A stretch of DNA of 35,286 bases from a virus, in IMG/VR virus record IMGVR_UViG_3300037358_000198, positions 1 through 35,286 of that record, one strand, 5' to 3'. The number at the start of each line of letters is the position of its first letter. The first letter of the stretch is position 1. Both the position numbers and the translations under genes were made by a program. This document shows positions 16,584-22,912 of the stretch, one piece after another. The notes beneath the pieces were generated by a model that did not search any database, was not told the DNA's origin, and saw only the letters and a program-made list of their open reading frames with translations.

Positions 16584-17222
16584 TTAACCTTCGGTGAGGA
16601 TCGTGAACCAGACGGTGACGATGGCCGTCGAGTTGCCGGCCGCGAAATCCGCGGTGGCCGCGTACAGGCTCACTCCGGTGTTTAGCGAGAGGGAGAGAGC
16701 GGCGGCGGGAGCGCCGGCGGAAATCAGCGCGTTGGCCGCCGCTTGAATGGTGGCCGCGGCTACCGATCCGCCGAGCAGGTTGGCGGTGGCGCCGGCGTAA
16801 ACCGGGTTGACCGCGCCGCCTCCCGTGAATTGGACCGTGCCGTAAACGAACTGGAAGGTCATGGCGTCCACGGCGATAGCCGTGCCCGCTCCCTGGGCCG
16901 CGATGAGGGGTATTCCCACGCTATGCAGCGTCGTGATCTGCGCCGCCGTCAGGGCAACGCGCAGGACGCACTGTTTGGCGTTGACCGCGCCCGATTGGAT
17001 CACGTTGCCGGACTGATCCACGGCATAGAGAATTCCGCCGCTCGGGGTCTGGACCTGAAACGCGTTAACGCTCTGCGTTGAGGGCACCAGGATGTCGAAC
17101 GGGACGGTGGTACCCGAGCCGATGGACTGTTCGTGCCCGTCGCCCTCGGTGCCGCGCGGGGCGATTTCGACGAGCCGGAACCGGGTGCGCGCCGGGGTGG
17201 AACTGGGTGAGAGAGCGGCCAT
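16584..17222 (-). CDS. Virion structural protein downstream of the capsid gene
   Basis: 212 residues. Its ribosome-binding site lies in the leader just upstream (AAAGGACAAGG). The product has a short N-terminal arm, a beta core with NAFQVQTPSGGILYAVDQSG (pseudo-repeat PSGGILYAVD), an alpha/beta middle (CVLRVALTAAQITTLHSVG) and a C-terminal beta domain ending AIVTVWFTILTEG. The phrase FQVQTPSGG.LYAVD.SGN resembles phage appendage or fibre-tip modules. A perfect inverted repeat lies between it and the capsid gene, so it may be expressed at a different level from the capsid. No specific family is assigned. Confidence 0.55.
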   Translation of the reverse strand: MAALSPSSTPARTRFRLVEIAPRGTEGDGHEQSIGSGTTVPFDILVPSTQSVNAFQVQTPSGGILYAVDQSGNVIQSGAVNAKQCVLRVALTAAQITTLHSVGIPLIAAQGAGTAIAVDAMTFQFVYGTVQFTGGGAVNPVYAGATANLLGGSVAAATIQAAANALISAGAPAAALSLSLNTGVSLYAATADFAAGNSTAIVTVWFTILTEG

Positions 17223-17255
17223 ATTTTTCCTTGTCCTTTAATGAGGGTGGAAGGA

Positions 17256-17276
17256 GGGTGAAGAACTTCTTCACCC
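17256..17276 (-). terminator. Perfect inverted repeat after the major capsid gene
   Basis: GGGTGAAGAA, a central C, then TTCTTCACCC give 10-bp perfect arms in the 69-bp gap between the capsid stop and the next gene. In RNA it would form a strong stem with a small loop. There is no long U-tract on the minus-strand transcript, so partial termination or transcript stabilisation of the abundant capsid message is more likely than full termination. Confidence 0.55.
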
Positions 17277-17291
17277 CTCTTCACGCCCCGC

Positions 17292-18212
17292 CTAGCTCGG
17301 GATACCGTAGGTACCGTAGAAGCTGTTGAAGCCGCAGCTGAACTGCATCCAGCCCGCGATCATCTGCGAGCGGCTCTTGAAGTCCACGTCGGCCACGGTG
17401 TTAAACTTTTCGCGCCAATAAAAGCGCACTTCGGTGTCGGTCGGATCGGCCAGGATCATCCAGGCGTCCGGATCGGTGAGGTAGTCGTACACCATCCAGC
17501 TCTCGAACGAGGGCATGCCGCTGCGGCGCCTGAAAGCGTTGATGGTGCGGTTGGCGGTATCGGCGCGATCGACGCCTCCCAGAAGCTCGGCCACCACGAA
17601 TTCGTTGTTCGGGCTGCACACGAGGGTCTTGGGCACGATCTTCTGTTTCTTCCCGCGGTGATCGACCGTCGTCCGGATGGCCGCCAAAGAAAGCTGAATG
17701 CTCGTCACGTCGGGATCGGTCGCGTAACTCAAAACGTTGGACTGCGTGCCGCCGCCGGCGAGGACGTGGGCGGAGTTGAACAGGCACACGCCGTCGGGGC
17801 CGGTATAGGCCGAGTTCCAGCCCTGGTTGTAAATGTTGGCGGCGTTGACCTCGACGGTCTCGCGCGCCGACTTACCCAGTTCGATGGAGGCCTTTTTCAC
17901 GATATTGAACTTGTCGTTCATCGCGGCCTGCTTCGAGACCTTGAACCCGAGCGACCACTGCGCGTGCTTGTAGGTCTTGTTATAGACCGGCAGGAGCTGG
18001 TCGAAGCGGGTGTCCTGGGCTTCGGGAATCTGAACGAACTGCCCGAAGCCGGTGACTTCGGTGGTCTGCTCGACGGAACGGTCCGAAGTCTCGACGTTGA
18101 AGACGTCGACGTACTCTTCGGGATACCGGTTGTAGCGGCCCATGATGACCGCGTCGATGGCCGGAAGCATCGTCTCCGAGTTCAAATCCGGCAACAGGCT
18201 GCGAACGTACAT
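17292..18212 (-). CDS. Major capsid protein (Mu gpT-like family)
   Basis: 306 residues. Recognisable stretches run in the usual order: YNKTYKHAQWSLGFKVSKQA (the FG.RVS.EA type segment), IELGKSARETVEVNAANI (the LG.SAR.T.EV.AANV helix), GPDGVCLFNSAHVL, then GKKQKIVPKTLVCSPNNEF, AFRRRSGMPSFESW with a Y(L/D)TDPDAWMIL segment, and YWREKFNTVAD. These match the Mu gpT-like major head subunit and its relatives in many prophages, an HK97-fold group. Length fits the family (about 300). It is encoded after the scaffold-like and head proteins and before a strong hairpin, as expected for the most abundant virion protein. No signal peptide. Confidence 0.85.
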   Translation of the reverse strand: MYVRSLLPDLNSETMLPAIDAVIMGRYNRYPEEYVDVFNVETSDRSVEQTTEVTGFGQFVQIPEAQDTRFDQLLPVYNKTYKHAQWSLGFKVSKQAAMNDKFNIVKKASIELGKSARETVEVNAANIYNQGWNSAYTGPDGVCLFNSAHVLAGGGTQSNVLSYATDPDVTSIQLSLAAIRTTVDHRGKKQKIVPKTLVCSPNNEFVVAELLGGVDRADTANRTINAFRRRSGMPSFESWMVYDYLTDPDAWMILADPTDTEVRFYWREKFNTVADVDFKSRSQMIAGWMQFSCGFNSFYGTYGIPS

Positions 18213-18249
18213 AGAATCTTATGCCCCTTTTTCCTTTTCGCGCCGCGTC

Positions 18250-18831
18250 TTAGACGCCCGCGCTGCCCATCGCGTACTGGTGCTTCATGATCACGACCTC
18301 GAAAATCTCGTTGGCCAGGTCGTCCACGTTGGCGAACTCGTTATAGCCGTTGATCAGGCGAAGGTCGAGTCCGGCGGTGGTGGCGATCGAGGCGGTCGAA
18401 ATCTGGATGCCCGAGAGCTTGGCCACGGTGGTGTTGCCCGCGGTCGCGATCGAGATATTGGCGTTCATGCCGGCGGCGGCCGAAACGTCTTCCACGTCGG
18501 TCGAATCGGTCTGGCAGATGAAAACCGCCGTGGGCGAGTCGATGATCGAATGGAAGGTCTGCGTCGACGCGAGGCCGTAGTTGAGCGAAGAGCCCAGCCA
18601 GAGCGAAGTGCCCGGCGTGGCGTTATAAGCCGACTTGCAGCCGGGAGACGGCAGGCCGCCTTCGAGCGGCACGGCGGCTACGTTCGCGACCTTGGTGACG
18701 AGGTCGTTGGTGAAAATCGCGTAAGTGTCGCCCACCAGCTTGCAGTACTGAGTAACCCGCGAAGGTCCCCCCTCGAGGTTGTAGAGCATCGGCCTGCATC
18801 CGAACGGCTGATTAACGTTTACCTGTGACAT
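18250..18831 (-). CDS. Head decoration/capsid-accessory protein
   Basis: 193 residues, with an AAAAAAGGGGCAGC leader just before the start. The opening MSQVNVNQPFGCRPM followed by YCKLVGDTYAIFTNDLV is the pattern of a common phage protein encoded beside capsid genes (N.PFG.RP...  ...A.Y.GD.V), generally taken as a head decoration or cement protein. The middle has ICQTDST and the end NEFANVDDLANEIFEVVIMKH. It lies immediately upstream of the major capsid gene, separated by 37 bp. The structural role is likely; direct binding to the capsid is inferred from position. Confidence 0.65.
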   Translation of the reverse strand: MSQVNVNQPFGCRPMLYNLEGGPSRVTQYCKLVGDTYAIFTNDLVTKVANVAAVPLEGGLPSPGCKSAYNATPGTSLWLGSSLNYGLASTQTFHSIIDSPTAVFICQTDSTDVEDVSAAAGMNANISIATAGNTTVAKLSGIQISTASIATTAGLDLRLINGYNEFANVDDLANEIFEVVIMKHQYAMGSAGV

Positions 18832-18867
18832 GCTGCCCCTTTTTTAAAGCTTGAAATCTTTGTTCGC

Positions 18868-19458
18868 CTAGCCGAGAAACTTCGTTTCACCGGTCTCGAA
18901 ATCGGTGAACTCGCCCGCCGGCATATCGCCCGGCTCGAGCACGTGCAGCCCCGCCGATTGCGCGTCCCGCTTGATGCGGCGCACGTCCTCGGCGTAGCTC
19001 TCTTCGATCGAGGAAACCGCTTCGGTCGATTCGGTCTGGTAGTGCTTGTGGCGATGATCCGTTACGGTTTTCGGAATCGAGCCCAGCATCATGCCGCCCA
19101 GCATCACCTTCTCGCCGCGCGAGTCGATGACCGGCTCGTAGCCGCGGAGACCTTTGATCTTGGTGGCCACCGAGCCCAGCAGCTTGAACGACAGATGCGG
19201 GTTGGCCGCTTGATAGGGATCGATGAGCTCCGCCAGCGGATTCGGATTCAGAAGCGGATCGAGGTGGCCGCCCATGCCTTCGGTGCGGTCGAAAATTCTC
19301 TTGTCCTCGCCGTCGCGCCCGAACTCGATTACGGGGAAGCCCGACGCCTCGCGCTTGTCGCGGATACGCTTGTCCTTCGCTTCGACCTCGTGCGCCGGGG
19401 GTCCCGAATGAACGCTGTCGGCGAAAGGGCTTTTAGTGGTTTTGGTGGCTGTTGGCAT
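18868..19458 (-). CDS. Conserved phage head-region protein of unknown function
   Basis: 196 residues, starting directly after the stop of the scaffold-like gene (TAA then ATG). It is hydrophilic and charged with a disordered N-terminus (TATKTTKSPFADSV, EAKDKRIRDKREA) and helical stretches later (SIEESYAEDVRRIKRDAQ). The C-terminus holds GEFTDFETGETKFLG. No signal peptide, membrane segment or known motif is visible. Its location between the scaffold-like gene and the decoration gene suggests a role in head assembly. I do not recognise a family. Confidence 0.5.
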   Translation of the reverse strand: MPTATKTTKSPFADSVHSGPPAHEVEAKDKRIRDKREASGFPVIEFGRDGEDKRIFDRTEGMGGHLDPLLNPNPLAELIDPYQAANPHLSFKLLGSVATKIKGLRGYEPVIDSRGEKVMLGGMMLGSIPKTVTDHRHKHYQTESTEAVSSIEESYAEDVRRIKRDAQSAGLHVLEPGDMPAGEFTDFETGETKFLG

Positions 19459-20175
19459 TTACCGTCTCTTGTCCGCGCCTTCTTCGATCACCATGGTTTT
19501 GCGGGAGGCTTTGAAGCTGTCCTCGCTGATGCCGAAGCGTTTGATCATCGCCTTGTCTTCGGCGGTGAGCGTGTCAGATTTCTCGCGGTCCGCCGGAGTG
19601 CGCCGGCTGCGATCCCCGCCCTGCGCTCTCACGCGGTCCAGGCGATCAGACTCCTCGTCCTCTTTCGACTGGATCTTGCGTTTACCGGAACGAAGCTCGG
19701 CCAGCTCGACCTTCTCGGCCGCCATTTCCATGGCGATCGCGTCCCCGACGCCCAGCTTCTTGAGCGCGATGTACTCGGCGCTGGTGGCTTTAAAAAAGTC
19801 GCTCGACTTATCCTTCAGGTCCGGATAGCGGTCGACGAGCTGGTTCTCTTTGATGAGCTGGACGCTCTTCTGCTGCACCAGCTTCTCGACGTCGGCCTTG
19901 GTCATTAGGCCCTGCTTGTCGAGCCACGCCTTGAAGCTCTTGCCGCCCTTGCCGATCAGCTCGAGTAAGTCCTCGTCCTCTTCGGTCGCGGCTTCCTTCT
20001 TCTCTTCGGGTTTGGCGTTGGCCTTGGCGTACCAGAACTCGGCCGCCTGGTTCTTCTCGGCCGCGGTGGCCTTCGAGGCCGAGAGTTCCGCGGTGAGCCG
20101 CGCGATCTCGACCGCCGGGTCCGGTTTCGCCGCGGCCGCCGCCGCGTCCGCTGTCGCTTGCTCTTCTGGTGTCAT
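19459..20175 (-). CDS. Scaffolding-like protein
   Basis: 238 residues, very charged and predicted almost wholly helical. It starts with an alanine-rich coil (TADAAAAAAKPDP), has coiled-coil-like stretches (IARLTAELSASKATAAEKNQ, EDEDLLELIGKG, KVELAELRSGKRKI) and a basic C-terminal part (KMVIEEGADKRR-like ending) typical of scaffolds that bind capsid subunits. It has no hydrophobic core or enzyme motif. Its position just before the head proteins and capsid fits. The ATG overlaps the upstream stop (ATGA). The call rests on composition and position; sequence families of scaffolds are too variable to confirm. Confidence 0.65.
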   Translation of the reverse strand: MTPEEQATADAAAAAAKPDPAVEIARLTAELSASKATAAEKNQAAEFWYAKANAKPEEKKEAATEEDEDLLELIGKGGKSFKAWLDKQGLMTKADVEKLVQQKSVQLIKENQLVDRYPDLKDKSSDFFKATSAEYIALKKLGVGDAIAMEMAAEKVELAELRSGKRKIQSKEDEESDRLDRVRAQGGDRSRRTPADREKSDTLTAEDKAMIKRFGISEDSFKASRKTMVIEEGADKRR

Positions 20176-20516
20176 AAATTAAGCCGTCGTCCGAACTGCG
20201 TGGCGCCGTAAACATCCCGCCGCCTGGCCACATACGAGTCACAGCAGCGTTTGCAAAGCACCTGGTAAATGCCGTCTTTCGGCACCACGTACATCCTTGT
20301 TTCGACTCCGCCCGAAATGTTTTGCAGATCGGCGAGCGAGTAGCCGCAGCCTTGGCACCCGGTGGGCACGTCTCCGGAGAGAACGCCGAGGGCGATCCAG
20401 TGCTTCTCCATGCAGTGCTTGCAGACGAAACCGCGCCCGGGGGCGCCCATGAGGTCCCCCGGATCGCGGAACTTACTGCACATGCGGCAAAGGCCCTGCG
20501 CGGTCTTGAGGAGCAT
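20172..20516 (-). CDS. Four-knuckle zinc-ribbon-like phage protein
   Basis: 114 residues with four CxxC pairs: C10-C13, C32-C35, C54-C57 and C88-C91 (plus C92). This is enough for two zinc ribbons. The start overlaps the upstream stop (TAATG) and the stop overlaps the scaffold-like gene (ATGA), so it is translationally coupled. Its place between a head-region protein and a scaffold-like protein is unusual for a zinc-binding protein. It may bind nucleic acid, regulate late expression or be a virion component. The metal-binding motif is seen directly; the function is unknown. Confidence 0.6.
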   Translation of the reverse strand: MLLKTAQGLCRMCSKFRDPGDLMGAPGRGFVCKHCMEKHWIALGVLSGDVPTGCQGCGYSLADLQNISGGVETRMYVVPKDGIYQVLCKRCCDSYVARRRDVYGATQFGRRLNL

Positions 20517-21085
20517 TACTGTCCGAACGGCACCATGGCCGCGCGCACCGCGTCGCCGATGGTGATAGCCGCGGCGGCCAGAGCCTCGGCCGCGGCCGCG
20601 ACCGCTTCGGCCGGCGTGGGCGTGGGTGGCTGCATGTCCGTGCGGATCACGTGCCAGTTCAGCGGATCGAAGGGAGTTGCCGGTCCCACCAGCCGCTCGT
20701 TCGCGAGCAGCGCGCGCATCGGCTGCGCCTGGTAGTTGTAAGGTCCGCCCACGTTGGGAGTGAGCGGCATATTGGTCTCGGAAGCCTGGAGCGCGGAGAT
20801 CTGGTAACCCGCGGCGGGCTCGACGATCACGTCGTGCGCGGGGTCCCAGTAACCGGGATAGGCGATGATGGCGCCCGATGCGAGCTCGCCCATGGTGATG
20901 TTCGGGTCGGCCCAGGCCTGCGGCGGACTGAGCGGGTTGAGCGCGCCTTGCTGTGTGTGCGCCCCAAGCGCCTGAGCGGCGGACACGTAAGTCGTGCCGA
21001 AGAATAAAGCGCTGATCGGGTAAGAGGCGAGGTTCGGCTGCGCGGGCGATCCGCCGGCCTCGACCACGTTGGGAGATGGCGTCAT
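20516..21085 (-). CDS. Phage head-region protein of unknown function
   Basis: 189 residues, rich in proline, alanine and aromatic residues (WADPNITMGELASGAIIAYP, GYWDPAHDV, NYQAQPMRALLANERLVG), with an alanine-rich helix near the end (AEAVAAAAEALAAAAI). No membrane segment or catalytic motif is visible. It is encoded upstream of the zinc-ribbon and scaffold-like genes in the same run of overlapping genes, so it is probably a head-assembly or minor virion protein. No family recognised. Confidence 0.5.
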   Translation of the reverse strand: MTPSPNVVEAGGSPAQPNLASYPISALFFGTTYVSAAQALGAHTQQGALNPLSPPQAWADPNITMGELASGAIIAYPGYWDPAHDVIVEPAAGYQISALQASETNMPLTPNVGGPYNYQAQPMRALLANERLVGPATPFDPLNWHVIRTDMQPPTPTPAEAVAAAAEALAAAAITIGDAVRAAMVPFGQ

Positions 21086-21088
21086 TAG

Positions 21089-21361
21089 TTAGGCCGTGGG
21101 CGTCCCAATCATGCTTAAGACGGAGGTGGTGGCTAAGCCGGTGATGTTACCGGCGCTGCCCGTAGTGGACGGAACCGGCGTCGCGGCGGGAGCCGCCGCC
21201 ATGAAGACGCCGATCAGCTCGGGCACCAGCTCTTCGGCCAAATTCAGATACATTAAACCGGCGCTGGAATGAATGGCGACGGTGGCGACGGTCTCGCCGG
21301 TCAGAAGGAAAGCTTCGAGGAGCTTGCCGAAAATCGAAAGTTTGGAAGTGGTAGGAGTCAT
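21089..21361 (-). CDS. Small hydrophobic phage protein
   Basis: 90 residues. It has a mildly hydrophobic middle (ETVATVAIHSSAGLMYLNLA, then LVPELIGVFMAAAPAA), separated by acidic residues, and a small-residue C-terminus (GSAGNITGLATTSVLS). The segments are not clearly transmembrane; a holin-like role is possible but weakly supported. It is the first gene of the second half of the late run, just after the interrupting plus-strand cassette. I do not recognise a family. Confidence 0.45.
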   Translation of the reverse strand: MTPTTSKLSIFGKLLEAFLLTGETVATVAIHSSAGLMYLNLAEELVPELIGVFMAAAPAATPVPSTTGSAGNITGLATTSVLSMIGTPTA

Positions 21362-21414
21362 CGCTCACACCTTCGCCGGGGCGCGCTTTTGTTTTCCGCA
21401 GCGGACAATAGGCT

Positions 21415-21759
21415 ATGAAGACGACCATGCTCATCGTGCTCGCCGCGCTCATGGCGCTCGACGCCTCACTCAAGCGCTGCCACGCTCAAACGAGGGCGGC
21501 CTCCCCGTCGCTCGACGTTTCGTCCGATCAGTTCCTCGTGGTGAGGGGCGAAGCGCTGCCTGCGTGGATCGGCCACCGGTGGAAAGACGTGAACCACGTG
21601 CACAGGAACGGCCTGCTCATGCGCAAGACGGCCGACTACAAGGTCTGGTGCACCGCCGCGCAGGCCAAGCCCCCGCTCCCCGATTCCTGCCTGATTATTC
21701 CCGTGGGATGGAAGGCCGCGCGCACGGACTGGTTCACCGCCGATGGCGTCCCGCGATAG
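21415..21759 (+). CDS. Exported small protein in a plus-strand cassette
   Basis: 114 residues. The N-terminus has a hydrophobic stretch (MLIVLAALMALDAS) followed by a likely cleavage region (CHAQ, then TRAASP), so it looks secreted or periplasmic. The mature part has aromatic-rich stretches (GEALPAWIGHRWKDVNHVHR) and a cysteine pair (VWCTAA, PDSCL). No family recognised. It is the first gene of a four-gene plus-strand block lying opposite to the late operon, and its stop overlaps the start of the LuxR-type HTH gene by 17 bp. It might be a lysogenic-conversion (moron) product acting on the cell envelope; this is inference. Confidence 0.55.
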   Translation: MKTTMLIVLAALMALDASLKRCHAQTRAASPSLDVSSDQFLVVRGEALPAWIGHRWKDVNHVHRNGLLMRKTADYKVWCTAAQAKPPLPDSCLIIPVGWKAARTDWFTADGVPR

Positions 21760-22012
21760 CCCACCGCGAACGTTGCAGCCCAAAACCTGCATAGCCTGCG
21801 GCAGCCGCGGCCTGGTGCTCACCGACCGGGAAATCGAGGTGCTGCGCGCGCTCGCCGACGGGCTTTCCGATTCCGAGATCGGCGCGAAGCTTCATATGTC
21901 GCGGAAGACTGCGTTCACTCACCGCGCGAATATTCAGCTGAAGATGGGCCAGACGACGCTCCCCACGCTGCTGCGCGAAGCTTACCGGCATGGCGTCGTC
22001 GCCCTCTTCTGA
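21743..22012 (+). CDS. Small LuxR/GerE-type helix-turn-helix regulator
   Basis: 89 residues. Residues about 27-72 are a complete GerE-type HTH: LTDREIEVLRALADGLSDSE, then IGAKLHMSRKTAFTHRANI, with the family's (L)T.RE.EVL...A.G.S..EIA motif. The N-terminus carries CIACG, a possible metal site, instead of a receiver or ligand domain, so it is a stand-alone DNA-binding unit. It overlaps the upstream exported protein's gene. Likely a transcription regulator of the cassette or of phage genes; its target is unknown. Confidence 0.8.
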   Translation: MASRDSPPRTLQPKTCIACGSRGLVLTDREIEVLRALADGLSDSEIGAKLHMSRKTAFTHRANIQLKMGQTTLPTLLREAYRHGVVALF

Positions 22013-22047
22013 GAAAGGCGCATAATTGAGGCTGCAAGGAGCACCTC

Positions 22048-22287
22048 ATGCAGCAACCAACGATGACGGTTCCCACCGCCGGGATTCCCCTCGCGGTACA
22101 ACACGCGCTCGGCAACACCCGCGCGTATATCGAGAAACAGTGCTTGACGATCGCCGGCGATGCCGAACGCGAGACGTTCTTCCATTGCCTGGCCCAGTGG
22201 TTCGCGGGCTACGGCGAACTCTCGCAAGAGAAGGCGGAAGGCGCGGGCGGCGGTTCCACCGGAGGCCTCGGCCGCACGGCGGCCTGA
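22048..22287 (+). CDS. Small phage protein in the plus-strand cassette
   Basis: 79 residues with a good ribosome-binding site (GCAAGGAGCACCTC before the ATG). It contains a helical core (PLAVQHALGNTRAYIEKQCL, RETFFHCLAQWFAG) and a glycine-rich tail. No motif is recognised. It lies between the HTH gene and the 86-residue gene in a short operon. Codon use is similar to the neighbours. Confidence 0.55.
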   Translation: MQQPTMTVPTAGIPLAVQHALGNTRAYIEKQCLTIAGDAERETFFHCLAQWFAGYGELSQEKAEGAGGGSTGGLGRTAA

Positions 22288-22293
22288 GCCCTT

Positions 22294-22554
22294 ATGCAGC
22301 CAACGCTCGGCCGCATCGTCCACTTCGAATCCCGGCTCGGCCCTCGCGCGGCCATCGTCTCGAAGGTCAACCAGGACGGGACTCTCGACCTGACCGTGTT
22401 CGGTATCGACCGGACGCACAGCGGGAGCCAGTTGTTAGAGAACGTGCGGCCGGGCGCGGAAGAAGGGGAGCCCGGCTGCTGGAGATGGCCGGGCTACGAC
22501 AATCTTCCGCCCGCGCCTCCCGGTCCGCCGTCCGTGGAAGACACCGCCCTCTAG
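22294..22554 (+). CDS. Conserved small phage protein (MQPxxGRIVHF type)
   Basis: 86 residues. The start MQPTLGRIVHFESRLGPRAA, then DGTLDLTVFG and a C-terminal GCWRWPGYD, resemble a small protein seen often in temperate phages and prophages, usually unnamed. It looks like a short SH3-like or beta-barrel fold. It is the last gene of the plus-strand cassette and its stop overlaps the stop of the convergent 22551-22781 gene by 4 bp. Function unknown. Confidence 0.6.
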   Translation: MQPTLGRIVHFESRLGPRAAIVSKVNQDGTLDLTVFGIDRTHSGSQLLENVRPGAEEGEPGCWRWPGYDNLPPAPPGPPSVEDTAL

Positions 22555-22781
22555 CGGCCCGGCGTCAGTTCGTCCCAGAGTATCTGCGGCACGAGGAGAG
22601 CCGCGCGCAGCGCGCCCACCGCGCCCTGGGCTTTCCTCACGTCCGTCTCCAGTTCCGCGCGCTCGCACAGTTCGCGGTGCCTCTCCAGCATGGTCTTGAT
22701 CCGCGCAGCCACCAGCTTCCACGCGGGGCTGTGCATCAGCAGCTCCATCTCGTATTGGCCTACCGGATCGGCCGGTATCAT
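22551..22781 (-). CDS. Small helical late protein downstream of the portal
   Basis: 76 residues, mostly helical: PAWKLVAARIKTMLERHREL and RAELETDVRKAQGAVGALRA form coiled-coil-like segments. It starts in an ATGA overlap with the 44-residue gene and is convergent with the plus-strand cassette. Such short helical proteins next to the portal are common, possibly chaperone or accessory. No family assigned. Confidence 0.55.
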   Translation of the reverse strand: MIPADPVGQYEMELLMHSPAWKLVAARIKTMLERHRELCERAELETDVRKAQGAVGALRAALLVPQILWDELTPGR

Positions 22782-22912
22782 ATGATGCCGTCGTCCTCGT
22801 CTTCCGGATCGTACTCGAGCTCGAACATGGCGCGCTTCTGTTTCGCGCGCTGCGACCGCTCCTCAAACCCGTCCGCTTCGGTGAAGCCGTTCATGCGGGA
22901 ATCTTCGGTCAT
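22778..22912 (-). CDS. Short acidic 44-residue protein coupled to the portal gene
   Basis: A small gene of 44 codons on the minus strand. It starts MTEDSRMNGFTEADG, ends EYDPEDEDDGII and is very acidic. Its ATG overlaps the portal stop as ATGA and its stop overlaps the next start in the same way, which makes it very likely to be translated. Its length and coupling suggest a small adaptor or packaging-associated protein. No family recognised. Confidence 0.6.
   Translation of the reverse strand: MTEDSRMNGFTEADGFEERSQRAKQKRAMFELEYDPEDEDDGII

Noticed and set aside
21089-21361. A holin
   Set aside because: The hydrophobic stretches are interrupted by acidic residues and no clear transmembrane helix pair is visible; left as unknown.
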